Virus record (IMG/VR): IMGVR_UViG_3300046488_000035
Coordinates: 1-47,005 of that record
DNA length: 47,005 nucleotides
Origin: a virus
Direction: 5' to 3' (one strand)
Made by a program: the position numbers and the translations under genes. The notes below the pieces were generated by a model that saw only the letters and a list, made by a program, of their open reading frames with translations, did not search any database and was not told the DNA's origin. Below are positions 6,608 to 13,703 of the stretch, one piece after another (the stretch's first letter is position 1; each line of letters starts with the position of its first letter).

Positions 6608-7471
6608 ATGTTAGTTTCAATAGGTAGTGGAGTGGAGAAGGTAGAGACATCAGCTGTGCATTACATAAGCATACCAGCACAGTTATATGCTGACTTATGT
6701 GAGTTTGTAGACCACTATGATACAGAGGTGAGTGGGTGTGGTATGGTAGAACGCATAGAACATAGGACAAAGGCAAAGGATAAAGATGACCCAGATACAG
6801 TGGAGATTGAGTTCCGCATATCTGAAGTGTATCTACCAGGTAAGCAAGAGAATACTGGGTCATCTACAGATATCACTGATGATGTGATAGCTGAATTGAT
6901 GAGTGAGTTATTGGCTAAAGGTGAGGATACTGAACATTTGAGATTGCATTGGCACTCTCATGCTGATATGGATACATTCCACAGTGGCACAGATGAGGAT
7001 AATTATGCTACATTATCAAATGGAGAGTTCCTTGTGTCATTGGTAATCAATAAGGCACATAAGTTTCTAGGGAGAGTTGATTACTTTAAGCCAGTGAGAG
7101 TTACATTGACTGGTGTGGCTACATACATGAGGATTGATAATGAGTATAAGCCAAGTGATGAGGCATTGAAGAGTATCAAGGTGTTGGATAAGTATACGAA
7201 GGATAAGCCGAAGGTTACATATGTTAGTGAGGCATATCAACAGGAGTATAGTGGATTTGGGTTTGATGGGAATATGTATGGTAAGCAGGAGAGAGTTACA
7301 TACAATGCAGAGTTAGACCCAGATGAGATAGAGGTAGCGAGGCAGTTGGACATTAACATAGCACAAGCTAAAGCATTTAAGGGGTGTATGGAAGTGAATA
7401 AATGCTATTGTTGCAAGTTTGTGGTAGAGTGTGAAGAGTTTAAGTACTTGACTGGGAACTATGATTGTTAA
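6608..7471 (+). CDS. JAB/JAMM metallopeptidase (deubiquitinase-like)
   Basis: A 287-residue protein. The JAMM zinc site is complete: E48 (in CGMVERI), H116-S-H118, seven residues, S126-G-T-D129. In characterised families such enzymes remove residues after Gly-Gly or cleave Ubl-target bonds. Here the enzyme could mature the GGR end of the Ubl and remove Ubl from conjugates. Residues about 150-260 extend beyond the usual Prok-JAB length, and the C terminus has five cysteines (KCYCCKFVVECEEF and the final C), possibly a second metal site. AAGGGGGTGGTAA precedes the ATG. It is encoded between the E2 and the E1, all close together and on one strand. Confidence 0.88.
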   Translation: MLVSIGSGVEKVETSAVHYISIPAQLYADLCEFVDHYDTEVSGCGMVERIEHRTKAKDKDDPDTVEIEFRISEVYLPGKQENTGSSTDITDDVIAELMSELLAKGEDTEHLRLHWHSHADMDTFHSGTDEDNYATLSNGEFLVSLVINKAHKFLGRVDYFKPVRVTLTGVATYMRIDNEYKPSDEALKSIKVLDKYTKDKPKVTYVSEAYQQEYSGFGFDGNMYGKQERVTYNAELDPDEIEVARQLDINIAQAKAFKGCMEVNKCYCCKFVVECEEFKYLTGNYDC

Positions 7472-7495
7472 ACATATACATAAGGGGGTGGTGCA

Positions 7496-8158
7496 ATGGA
7501 TTTGACAAGACAGGCTGACTTGGTTAGTAGTAAGATATTTGATACTCCCATCACTGTTATTGGTGGTGGGGGTATCGGGTCATTCGTGGTATTGGCATTG
7601 GCTAAAATGGGGTTTGCTGATATTACTGTATATGATGATGATACAGTAGAGGAACATAATATACCTAATCAGTTTTATCCATTGGATAGTTTAGGCAGAC
7701 CCAAAGTTGAAGAATTAAAAGCTATAGTACATATGTTTGCAGGCTCTGGTATAAACACATTTGCCCATAGATGGGATAAGTCTATGGCATTTACTCCTGG
7801 TGTAGTCATATCAGCAGTTGATACAATGAAGGTAAGAAGTGAGATATACCATGCTATCAATGCTACAAGGAACATATTCATAGATGGTAGAATGGGTGGA
7901 CATCAGTTAGAGGTACACACTTGCATAATGGGTGATAAGAATGATATGAAGATGTATAAGAGGACATTATGGAAGGATAGTGAGACATCTGTATTGCCAT
8001 GTACACAGAAGGCTGTGATGTATAATGTGCTGATGATAGCATCTCTTATAGCTAATCAATGCAGGTTGACATTAGAACATAAGAAGTATAATAGAGAGAT
8101 TATCTATGACTTTGAAACTGGGTCAATGCTGTCATCTAATGAGTGTATGGTGGTATAA
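7496..8158 (+). CDS. E1-like (ThiF family) adenylyltransferase
   Basis: A 220-residue minimal E1. The Rossmann nucleotide loop is GGGGIGS (23-29). The acidic strand end YDDD (46-49), the VEEHNIPNQF segment, GRPK (67-70, ATP contacts) and ISAVD (105-109) are in the order of ThiF/MoeB enzymes. C169 in VLPCTQ is the likely catalytic cysteine. No CxxC zinc pairs are visible, unlike MoeB. The reaction would be ATP-dependent adenylation of the Ubl C-terminal Gly, then thioester formation. The SD is AAGGGGGTGG, the same as for the JAB gene. It completes the Ubl-E2-JAB-E1 set. Confidence 0.88.
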   Translation: MDLTRQADLVSSKIFDTPITVIGGGGIGSFVVLALAKMGFADITVYDDDTVEEHNIPNQFYPLDSLGRPKVEELKAIVHMFAGSGINTFAHRWDKSMAFTPGVVISAVDTMKVRSEIYHAINATRNIFIDGRMGGHQLEVHTCIMGDKNDMKMYKRTLWKDSETSVLPCTQKAVMYNVLMIASLIANQCRLTLEHKKYNREIIYDFETGSMLSSNECMVV

Positions 8159-8162
8159 TCGT

Positions 8163-8215
8163 GAAGAGGTGCTCTACACTGGGTAGAGTTAAATGGTTCA
8201 GATACCAGCCTCTCC
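8163..8215 (+). ncRNA. Three-way-junction RNA resembling a tRNA without anticodon arm
   Basis: GAAGAGG (8163-8169) pairs with CCTCTCC (8209-8215) with one A-C mismatch. Inside it, CTCTAC/GTAGAG forms an arm with a GGGTA-containing loop like a D arm, and TGGT/ACCA forms a second arm at the T-arm position. There is no anticodon arm, and the loop does not match the TTCRA consensus, so it is not a functional tRNA by sequence. It fills the gap between the E1 gene and the next gene and may be a leader or 3' element. Confidence 0.4.
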
Positions 8216-8250
8216 ACCCCCTATAAACATAAATATGAAAGGAGTAGAAC

Positions 8251-8448
8251 ATGAGAACATTTGTGAAGCTGTATGTATCAGAGAAGAAGCTGAAGCAGTT
8301 TGCTAAGACAGGTAGCTATGAGTTGATGCATAAGGGAGTGACTTATAGCATACATCGTAAGCCTGAGAACATTAAAGCACAGAAGGAGATACTCAAGCTT
8401 AAAGCACGTATCAAGGAGTTGCAGATGCAAAATGGGGTGGGTAAATAA
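8251..8448 (+). CDS. Small protein with C-terminal coiled coil, unknown
   Basis: A 65-residue basic protein, MRTFVKLYVSEKKLKQFAKT at the start. Residues about 37-60 (ENIKAQKEILKLKARIKELQ) form a likely coiled coil. GAAAGGAG precedes the ATG. It directly follows the ubiquitin-like cassette and its three-way-junction RNA, and is followed by a palindromic copy pair of the dispersed motif. A partner or substrate role in the cassette is possible but not shown. Confidence 0.55.
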   Translation: MRTFVKLYVSEKKLKQFAKTGSYELMHKGVTYSIHRKPENIKAQKEILKLKARIKELQMQNGVGK

Positions 8449-8461
8449 GATACATAAGCTG

Positions 8462-8512
8462 TGACGGGGGCAACAGTATGAAAGCAAGTATCCCTGCTAG
8501 CTGCCCCCGTCA
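8462..8512. repeat. Dispersed GC-rich motif, convergent pair (copies 4 and 5)
   Basis: TGACGGGGGCAAC (8462-8474, plus) faces GCTGCCCCCGTCA (8500-8512, minus). With flanks the inverted arms reach about 20 bp (TAAGC at both outer ends), and RNA would form an 11-12 bp stem with a loop of about 29 bases. It is intergenic, with no T-run after it, so it is not a standard terminator. Confidence 0.85.
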
Positions 8513-8536
8513 AGGCTTACACAAAAGAGGTGAGAA

Positions 8537-8719
8537 GTGGTTAAGATAGTGGTATGGAAGGCAAGGATAAGTGAGGTAAGGGGTGAGAAGATACATAAGT
8601 GGGAGTCGGAGTGTAAGAGTTTTAGGACATTGATGAACAGGTTAGCACATGTGATAGAGAGTAGCAGGGCATTGGAGATACATATCATAAGGACATATCT
8701 GAAAGTGAGTGAGAGATGA
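8537..8719 (+). CDS. Small protein, unknown
   Basis: A 60-residue protein starting at GTG 8537 behind AAGAGGTGAG; it starts MVKIVVWKARISEVRGEKIH. Mixed charge, no membrane segment. The stop overlaps the next start (ATGA at 8716), so it is translationally coupled to a run of four genes ending in the radical-SAM gene at 9062. Confidence 0.5.
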   Translation: MVKIVVWKARISEVRGEKIHKWESECKSFRTLMNRLAHVIESSRALEIHIIRTYLKVSER

Positions 8720-8847
8720 CACATGCGGAGTTAGAGGTGTTGGTCAAGCAACAAGGGGAGATTATAAAGCACATAGCTAATACATTACAGGCTATGCAGG
8801 ATACTATTGGTCTGCTTATACAACTATTTGAGGAGAAGAAGAAATGA
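8716..8847 (+). CDS. 43-residue amphipathic protein, unknown
   Basis: ATG 8716 overlaps the previous stop, and the gene ends at 8847, overlapping the next start (ATGA). The product starts MTHAELEVLVKQQGEIIKHI and is one continuous amphipathic helix, probably a coiled coil. No function can be assigned; the coupling on both sides is the main support. Confidence 0.55.
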   Translation: MTHAELEVLVKQQGEIIKHIANTLQAMQDTIGLLIQLFEEKKK

Positions 8848-9065
8848 TAAAAGAACATATCGATGCTACAGTTGAGAATATGAAGGTCAATGGGGAGTAT
8901 TGGGCACAGATAAGGCTGTATATAAACAAGACATCATCAATGGAAATGGCTTACATACAAGGGTTTGTTGATGCTTATGAGACATTGAAGACATATATTT
9001 TGTACCATAAACTTGACAAACCAGCGACGAGGTGTTATACTAAGAGAAAGGCACATAAGAAATGA
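8844..9065 (+). CDS. Small protein, unknown
   Basis: A 73-residue protein (MIKEHIDATVENMKVNGEYW at the start), ending in a basic tail (CYTKRKAHKK). It is coupled by ATGA overlaps to both neighbours. Its last 50 bases also carry the consensus promoter for the downstream radical-SAM gene (9013-9041). Confidence 0.5.
   Translation: MIKEHIDATVENMKVNGEYWAQIRLYINKTSSMEMAYIQGFVDAYETLKTYILYHKLDKPATRCYTKRKAHKK
9013..9041 (+). promoter_or_regulatory. Consensus sigma70 promoter
   Basis: TTGACA (9013-9018), 17-base spacer, TATACT (9036-9041). The expected start is near 9048, about 14 bases before the ATG of the radical-SAM gene, so the transcript would have a very short leader. Confidence 0.75.
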
Positions 9066-10231
9066 GCGAATCATACCTGAGGCAACAACCACAAAAGTAT
9101 TTAATGGATGGATGTAAGATTTTTTGGCACCAGGATAAACTTGAGGACTTCCTGCGTGGTTATCGTATATCTCCTGTAACCATTGACATGGGGATTGCTA
9201 AATCGTGTAATATTCATTGCGTTTATTGTTATGGCATAAAACAAGGCAAGTCATCTGAATACATACCACTTGATAGATTGCTTATGCTAGCTGATGACGC
9301 ACGTGATTGTGGCGTGAGGTCTATTGCTATCATTGGTGATGGTGAGCCTACTATGAATAAAGGGTTGTATCCATTTGTTGAGGCACTTAAGAAAAATGGT
9401 GTGCAGAGTGCTGTTGCTACAAATGGATTGTTGCTTAATGAGTATCAGATAGAATGCTTAGTAAGTACTTGTACATGGGTGAGGTTTAACATATCAGGTG
9501 TATCTAACTATGACTGGGTAATGGGAGCACCTAAAGGGTCATTGGCTAAGTTTGAGGATATTGTACTCACAGCTGTACAGTATGCTAGCTTATATGGATG
9601 CACTATAGGACTACAGATGGTGCTTATACCAGAGTGCTTTGAGGAGATTATACCATTAGCTAAGAAAGCTGTGGAATGGGGAGTTGATTATCTGGTCATT
9701 AAACAGTTCTCTGATGGTGGTGAGGGAATGCCTATGCATCTACATACGGATTATGATAAGGCACGTGAGGCTTTACATACAGCTGAAGGGATGAGTAATG
9801 AGAAGACTAAGATTATTCCCAAATGGAATGCCCTTAGCGATACAGTGGCTATTACTAGGGATAAACATTGGGGGTTTGATAGGTGTATCGATTTACCTTT
9901 TCTGTTCCAAATCTCTGGAAATGGAGAGTGCTATCCGTGCGGTTATCTTTTTGGCAATCCTGAGTATTGCTACGGCAATGTGCGAGAGCAAAGGTTGGCT
10001 GACATTCTCAAGTCGGAGAGGTACTGGGAGATAGTGGATAAAGTGGGGAATACACCGTTGGAACAGTTGTGCAAAGGACAATGCAGGCACTGTGAGGGTC
10101 TTAAGTTTATGGATAAGCTTAATAAGATATATACGGGAGATTTACATAAGGCATTGGTTGAGATGTGTGGTTCGGAGGAGCAGTATGAGAAGTTGATGAG
10201 GAATCCACCGGAACATAGGGAGTTTATATAA
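9062..10231 (+). CDS. Radical SAM protein with SPASM-like C-terminal domain
   Basis: A 389-residue enzyme. The CxxxCxxC motif (C49, C53, C56; KSCNIHCVYCYG) binds the 4Fe-4S cluster that cleaves S-adenosylmethionine. The GDGEPTM strand follows at the expected place. The C-terminal third carries many cysteines (GECYPCGYLFGNPEYC and CKGQCRHCEG), as in SPASM/twitch domains that hold further clusters and act on peptides or other substrates. ATG 9062 overlaps the previous stop and has its own promoter 20 bases upstream. The substrate is unknown. The genes 12279-13703 and 13568-14443 are two more members of the superfamily. Confidence 0.9.
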   Translation: MSESYLRQQPQKYLMDGCKIFWHQDKLEDFLRGYRISPVTIDMGIAKSCNIHCVYCYGIKQGKSSEYIPLDRLLMLADDARDCGVRSIAIIGDGEPTMNKGLYPFVEALKKNGVQSAVATNGLLLNEYQIECLVSTCTWVRFNISGVSNYDWVMGAPKGSLAKFEDIVLTAVQYASLYGCTIGLQMVLIPECFEEIIPLAKKAVEWGVDYLVIKQFSDGGEGMPMHLHTDYDKAREALHTAEGMSNEKTKIIPKWNALSDTVAITRDKHWGFDRCIDLPFLFQISGNGECYPCGYLFGNPEYCYGNVREQRLADILKSERYWEIVDKVGNTPLEQLCKGQCRHCEGLKFMDKLNKIYTGDLHKALVEMCGSEEQYEKLMRNPPEHREFI

Positions 10232-10272
10232 AGATTACAACCCATAACCACAACATAACAAGGGAGGGGAGT

Positions 10273-10431
10273 ATGGAAGATAGTGTTTTTGTTGAATGGG
10301 TTGAGGGTTTGAGTGAAATTAACGCTAAAAGGTGTTGCGCTTTTTTATGTATTATAGCTTTTTGTCGAGCTAATGATTTAAACCCCTGGGAAATTATAAT
10401 GTGTTATTTTCAACAATTATTAGATGTTTAA
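10273..10431 (+). CDS. 52-residue protein, unknown
   Basis: MEDSVFVEWVEGLSEINAKR starts the product, with a hydrophobic Cys-rich middle (CCAFLCIIAFC). GGGAGGGGAGT is a strong ribosome-binding site. It could be a small membrane protein with one short segment. Not recognised. Confidence 0.5.
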   Translation: MEDSVFVEWVEGLSEINAKRCCAFLCIIAFCRANDLNPWEIIMCYFQQLLDV

Positions 10432-10521
10432 CATAATGGCGGGGCTGTGGTATGGCTACAGGGAAAAATAGTAGGAAAGCAACTGTACCCAGCCTCGCCT
10501 AAACAGGAAGGGGATGAGGGG

Positions 10522-10716
10522 ATGAAGCAAGTTTTAGAAGGATGGATAGTATCAGATGGAACGGTAAGTTTTGAGGAAAGCATTAAGGATGGATTTTGCT
10601 TTTATGTTAAAGCGCCTTATTATACGGCGGCAAATTCCACACATGTCCAAAAAGTCCGCATCGCTATAGAGAAGCTGACTACGCCCCCTGTAATGGGTGG
10701 AAAGGACTCTGCATGA
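10522..10716 (+). CDS. Small protein, unknown
   Basis: A 64-residue protein (MKQVLEGWIVSDGTVSFEES at the start). The start at 10522 is chosen because GGAAGGGGATGAGGGG stands directly upstream; an upstream in-frame GTG at 10447 has no comparable site. Beta-rich, single domain. It is coupled to the next gene by ATGA. Confidence 0.5.
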   Translation: MKQVLEGWIVSDGTVSFEESIKDGFCFYVKAPYYTAANSTHVQKVRIAIEKLTTPPVMGGKDSA

Positions 10717-11210
10717 CCCCACAACCTAAAATGAAAAAAGGGAGGAGGAATGGGAAGTGTAAGTATTTGCGTCATAAAACAATTTTAGATGAATGGGGAA
10801 AGCATGAAGAAGAATGGTGTAAAATTTTTAAGCAATTTCTTGTCATGCAAACCTGTTCGGGATGTCCAGACTACGAGGAGGAAAAGATAATGTCTAATCC
10901 CAGAGAAGATGATTTGCGGGAGGCGGTTGAACAGCTTGAGATTAGTAGTGAACACATAAAAAACAACGGAAGAAAGTTTGGATTAAATGAATATGAGAAG
11001 GATTTGTTAAAAGCTATCCAAGTTGTTATTGCTGAACTCACCCGCCTCAAGGACGAACTTGCCAGGGTGAAGGGGGAGATACGCCAAGCCTGTAATGTTC
11101 TCGGCGGTCCAGTTGCGGGATATGCCCCAGAAGTGGCTATGCAAGAATACGAGAATAGGATTGTTGTGGCAACGGGGATATTGATACCATTACTCACAGG
11201 CGATAAATAA
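10713..11210 (+). CDS. Protein with Cys-containing N terminus and long helices, unknown
   Basis: A 165-residue protein (MTPQPKMKKGRRNGKCKYLR at the start). Three further cysteines (C35 or nearby in EEWCKIF, then TCSGCPDYEEE) could form a small zinc site in the first 60 residues. Residues 60-165 are charged and helical, with a likely coiled coil (ITHL-type spacing around ELTRLKDELARVKGEI). Alternatively two phage gene pieces have fused here, since a good internal start (MSNPREDDLREAVEQL, behind AGGAGGAAAAGATA) lies at 10890. Confidence 0.5.
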   Translation: MTPQPKMKKGRRNGKCKYLRHKTILDEWGKHEEEWCKIFKQFLVMQTCSGCPDYEEEKIMSNPREDDLREAVEQLEISSEHIKNNGRKFGLNEYEKDLLKAIQVVIAELTRLKDELARVKGEIRQACNVLGGPVAGYAPEVAMQEYENRIVVATGILIPLLTGDK

Positions 11211-11245
11211 CCCTCGCCTCATTGGTAATGTGAAAGGAGAAGGGG

Positions 11246-11452
11246 ATGAATTGCATGAAATGTGGTAAAACGTTTCAAAGCGCTACTAATGGAGATACGA
11301 TTTGTCAAGAATGTAAAAATGGAAATGCTTTCCAACCTACTGGTGTAGGTGGTTTGATTGGTTGGATATGTCCTGTATGCGGTGCGGGATTATCGCCTTA
11401 CACGGCACGGTGTTCATGTCAGGGTTATCAACCAATGAAAGTAACTTGTTAA
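11246..11452 (+). CDS. Small double zinc-ribbon protein
   Basis: A 68-residue protein. CxxC pairs at CMKC...CQEC and CPVC...CSC form two probable zinc ribbons. AAAGGAGAAGGGG precedes the ATG, and the next start follows the stop directly (TAAATG). Such small ribbon proteins are common in phage early regions and often bind nucleic acid or other proteins; a specific role is not visible. Confidence 0.6.
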   Translation: MNCMKCGKTFQSATNGDTICQECKNGNAFQPTGVGGLIGWICPVCGAGLSPYTARCSCQGYQPMKVTC

Positions 11453-11662
11453 ATGAAATACCTTCTTGCCCTCACTCTCCTTCTCTCCGGCTGCCACTCC
11501 ACAACCTGCCTATACCTGGAGGGCAAGCAGTTGATAGAGATATGCGATGATAGCACGACCAATGTGCTGGATTGCTCTGGGGAGAAATGCACAAGGACGA
11601 AGGTGGAGAGGACGGAAGGGATGAATAGGGAGTTTGATAACTGGGTGGGAAAGTTAAGATAA
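11453..11662 (+). CDS. Small lipoprotein
   Basis: A 69-residue protein starting MKYLLALTLLLSGC: a short lipoprotein signal peptide with an LSGC lipobox (cysteine at 14). It would be lipidated and membrane-anchored. The mature part is Cys-rich (CLYLEG, ICDDS, DCSGEKC). A second lipoprotein follows at 11987. Phage lipoproteins act in lysis (o-spanins) or superinfection exclusion; the small size and position in an early cluster fit exclusion, but this is inference. Confidence 0.65.
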   Translation: MKYLLALTLLLSGCHSTTCLYLEGKQLIEICDDSTTNVLDCSGEKCTRTKVERTEGMNREFDNWVGKLR

Positions 11663-11673
11663 GGGGGAATGCA

Positions 11674-11955
11674 ATGGAAAAAAGATCGTATTATTGCGAC
11701 AAATGTAATAAAGAAGTTGCTACAACGAAAGACTTAAAAACTATTACCATTGGCAACGGCGGAAGTTTTGATTCTTTCAGTTCGTATAACCGATTTGAGA
11801 TATACAAAAAGTTTGATTTATGTGAAGATTGCCAAAAGAAAGTCGGGGTTTTTATTCCAGTACCTTCTACTCAAGAACAAAGAATCTCAACCGCAGATAG
11901 ACTGTATGAAATTGTTGCAGAGATGATTGCAGAGTCACGGGAACAAGGGAGTTGA
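11674..11955 (+). CDS. Zinc-ribbon protein
   Basis: A 93-residue protein (MEKRSYYCDKCNKEVATTKD at the start). Two CxxC pairs (CDKC and, about 35 residues later, CEDC) form a zinc ribbon. The C-terminal part is a charged helix. GGGGGAATGCA precedes the start. Unknown role. Confidence 0.6.
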   Translation: MEKRSYYCDKCNKEVATTKDLKTITIGNGGSFDSFSSYNRFEIYKKFDLCEDCQKKVGVFIPVPSTQEQRISTADRLYEIVAEMIAESREQGS

Positions 11956-11986
11956 ACGCATGGCTGGACAAACTGGGAGGGGTGAG

Positions 11987-12181
11987 ATGAGGTATTGGGT
12001 TATTCTCTGTCTCCTCCTCTGTGGTTGCACAATAAGCAAGCCTGACGGACTTTATGTTAACTATAAACTGACGGTTAACAACGCAACAGTAGAACAGTTC
12101 TGCAAGGCAAAAGGAAGCGGGGATATAGTGGAATTGGTCAGAGGTGGGAAAGTGGTGTATAGCAAAGGAGTAAGGAAATGA
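11987..12181 (+). CDS. Small lipoprotein
   Basis: A 64-residue protein. The start at 11987 (MRYWVILCLLLCGCTISKPD) is set by GGGAGGGGTGAG and gives a lipoprotein signal with LCGC lipobox; the longer frame from 11927 would bury this signal. The mature part is a small beta-rich domain. It is coupled by ATGA to a 34-residue membrane peptide. The two lipoproteins and this peptide may form an envelope-modifying group. Confidence 0.65.
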   Translation: MRYWVILCLLLCGCTISKPDGLYVNYKLTVNNATVEQFCKAKGSGDIVELVRGGKVVYSKGVRK

Positions 12182-12282
12182 TTAGAACACTTATTATGTT
12201 TGGTGGTGTGGTGTTTTGGTGTTTTGCACTAATAGTTGTTGTAAGCATATTCATGTTTTTCTTAACAGAGGATGAGACATGA
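12178..12282 (+). CDS. 34-residue membrane peptide
   Basis: MIRTLIMFGGVVFWCFALIV starts the product; almost the whole chain is one transmembrane helix with a short acidic tail (TEDET). It overlaps both neighbours by ATGA (start at 12178, stop at 12280-12282), so it is firmly embedded in the coupled run. Function unknown. Confidence 0.6.
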   Translation: MIRTLIMFGGVVFWCFALIVVVSIFMFFLTEDET

Positions 12283-13703
12283 GGAAAGTAGTTTTGGTTG
12301 TACCTAACTTTAGATGGGTAGATAAAGACCCTAATGCACTATGGCACTATCTACCATATAACCTATGCCTATTAGCTGCTTGTATAAGAGATATAGCTGA
12401 TGTAGAGATTATTGATGCCTACAAACAGGACATGAGTCAATCTGACCTCAGGGTTGCTTTAGAGCAACGTAGTCCTGATATTGTAGGCATCACTGTTCTT
12501 ATGGATAAGTATGGGGCTAGTGGACATACAGTGGCTAGGATAGCTAAGGAAGCTTGTACACCAATGGTAGTCATGGGTGGGGTGTATGCATCTATGAATG
12601 CACAGCGTGTAATTGAGGACCCTAATGTGGATTATGTGGTTAAGGGTGAGGGAGAGTACGCATTTAGGGAATTGGTTAAGTGGGGTGTACAGAATGATAG
12701 CATAATACAAGCTACCCGTATCACTGACCTAGATAGCTTACCATTACCAGCATATGACCTTATACCATATGCTACATATGCTACAAGTGCTGAGAGGCAT
12801 TCGGTAGATAGGCCACCACTTATGCCTTATGGGAGAGTGCTCACATCAAGAGGGTGTCCATTTGGATGTTGCTTCTGCCAGGTGGAGCAGATATCGGGGA
12901 AAGAGTTTAGACCAAGGTCAGCTGAGTCAGTATTGTATGAGATAAGGTGGTTGAGAGATGTGTATGGTATACAATCGTTGATGTTTGATGATGATAATAT
13001 GCTCAATGACCAGACAAGGGCTAGGAAGATATTTAAGGGTATGATTGAGCAGAAGCTGGTTATGCCTTGGGTGATGATAGCTACTGCAGCTTTTAAGCTT
13101 GATAAGGATTTGATAGCACTTATGAAGGAGAGTGGGTGCGTGTATGTCAATGTGGCTATTGAGAGTGGTACGGAGAGAGTGCTACATAAGGTAATCAATA
13201 AACCTATTAACCTAGAACAAGCACATAAGGTAGTGAACATACTCAAGGAATATGGAATATATGTAGCTGCTAACTTCATCATTGGATTCCCTACAGAGAC
13301 TTGGGATGAGATACGGGAGACATTGGCATATGCTGATTACTTGAATGCTGATTATACCAAGGTGTTTGCTGCTATGCCTTTGAGGAATACAAGGCTGTGG
13401 GATATGTGTGAGAAGTATGGGGCATTCAAGAAAGGGTTCAAGGGAGATGTGGAGTGGGCTAGTGGGCAGATAGAGACTTCTGAGTTTAATGCTGATGATT
13501 TAACAATACTGAGGGCATATGAATGGGAACGTATCAACTTTTCCAATGCTGATAAGAGGAGGAAGACATGCAAGATGATGGGGATAACGGAACAGGAATT
13601 GCTCAAGATAAGAAGACAAACGATATCATCATCCCTGAGGAATACGGGTACATCGGGGTGTTCCTTACCTTCGCATGTCAGCTCAGATGCTCCTACTGCA
13701 TAA
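12279..13703 (+). CDS. B12-binding-domain radical SAM protein
   Basis: A 474-residue protein of the cobalamin-type radical SAM architecture. A Rossmann-like N-terminal domain (about 1-140, VVLVVPNF..., GITVLMDKYG, VVMGGVYAS) is followed by a radical SAM barrel with C193, C197, C200 (RGCPFGCCFC), FDDDN at the second conserved strand and GFPTET further on. The usual DxHxxG cobalamin motif is not obvious, so B12 may not be bound. The last 136 bases overlap the next radical SAM gene in another frame. It is coupled to the upstream membrane peptide by ATGA. Substrate unknown. Confidence 0.85.
   Translation: MRKVVLVVPNFRWVDKDPNALWHYLPYNLCLLAACIRDIADVEIIDAYKQDMSQSDLRVALEQRSPDIVGITVLMDKYGASGHTVARIAKEACTPMVVMGGVYASMNAQRVIEDPNVDYVVKGEGEYAFRELVKWGVQNDSIIQATRITDLDSLPLPAYDLIPYATYATSAERHSVDRPPLMPYGRVLTSRGCPFGCCFCQVEQISGKEFRPRSAESVLYEIRWLRDVYGIQSLMFDDDNMLNDQTRARKIFKGMIEQKLVMPWVMIATAAFKLDKDLIALMKESGCVYVNVAIESGTERVLHKVINKPINLEQAHKVVNILKEYGIYVAANFIIGFPTETWDEIRETLAYADYLNADYTKVFAAMPLRNTRLWDMCEKYGAFKKGFKGDVEWASGQIETSEFNADDLTILRAYEWERINFSNADKRRKTCKMMGITEQELLKIRRQTISSSLRNTGTSGCSLPSHVSSDAPTA

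Noticed and set aside
8163-8215. tRNA gene
   Set aside because: No anticodon arm, no TTCRA loop and no correct T-stem; it cannot be a working tRNA.
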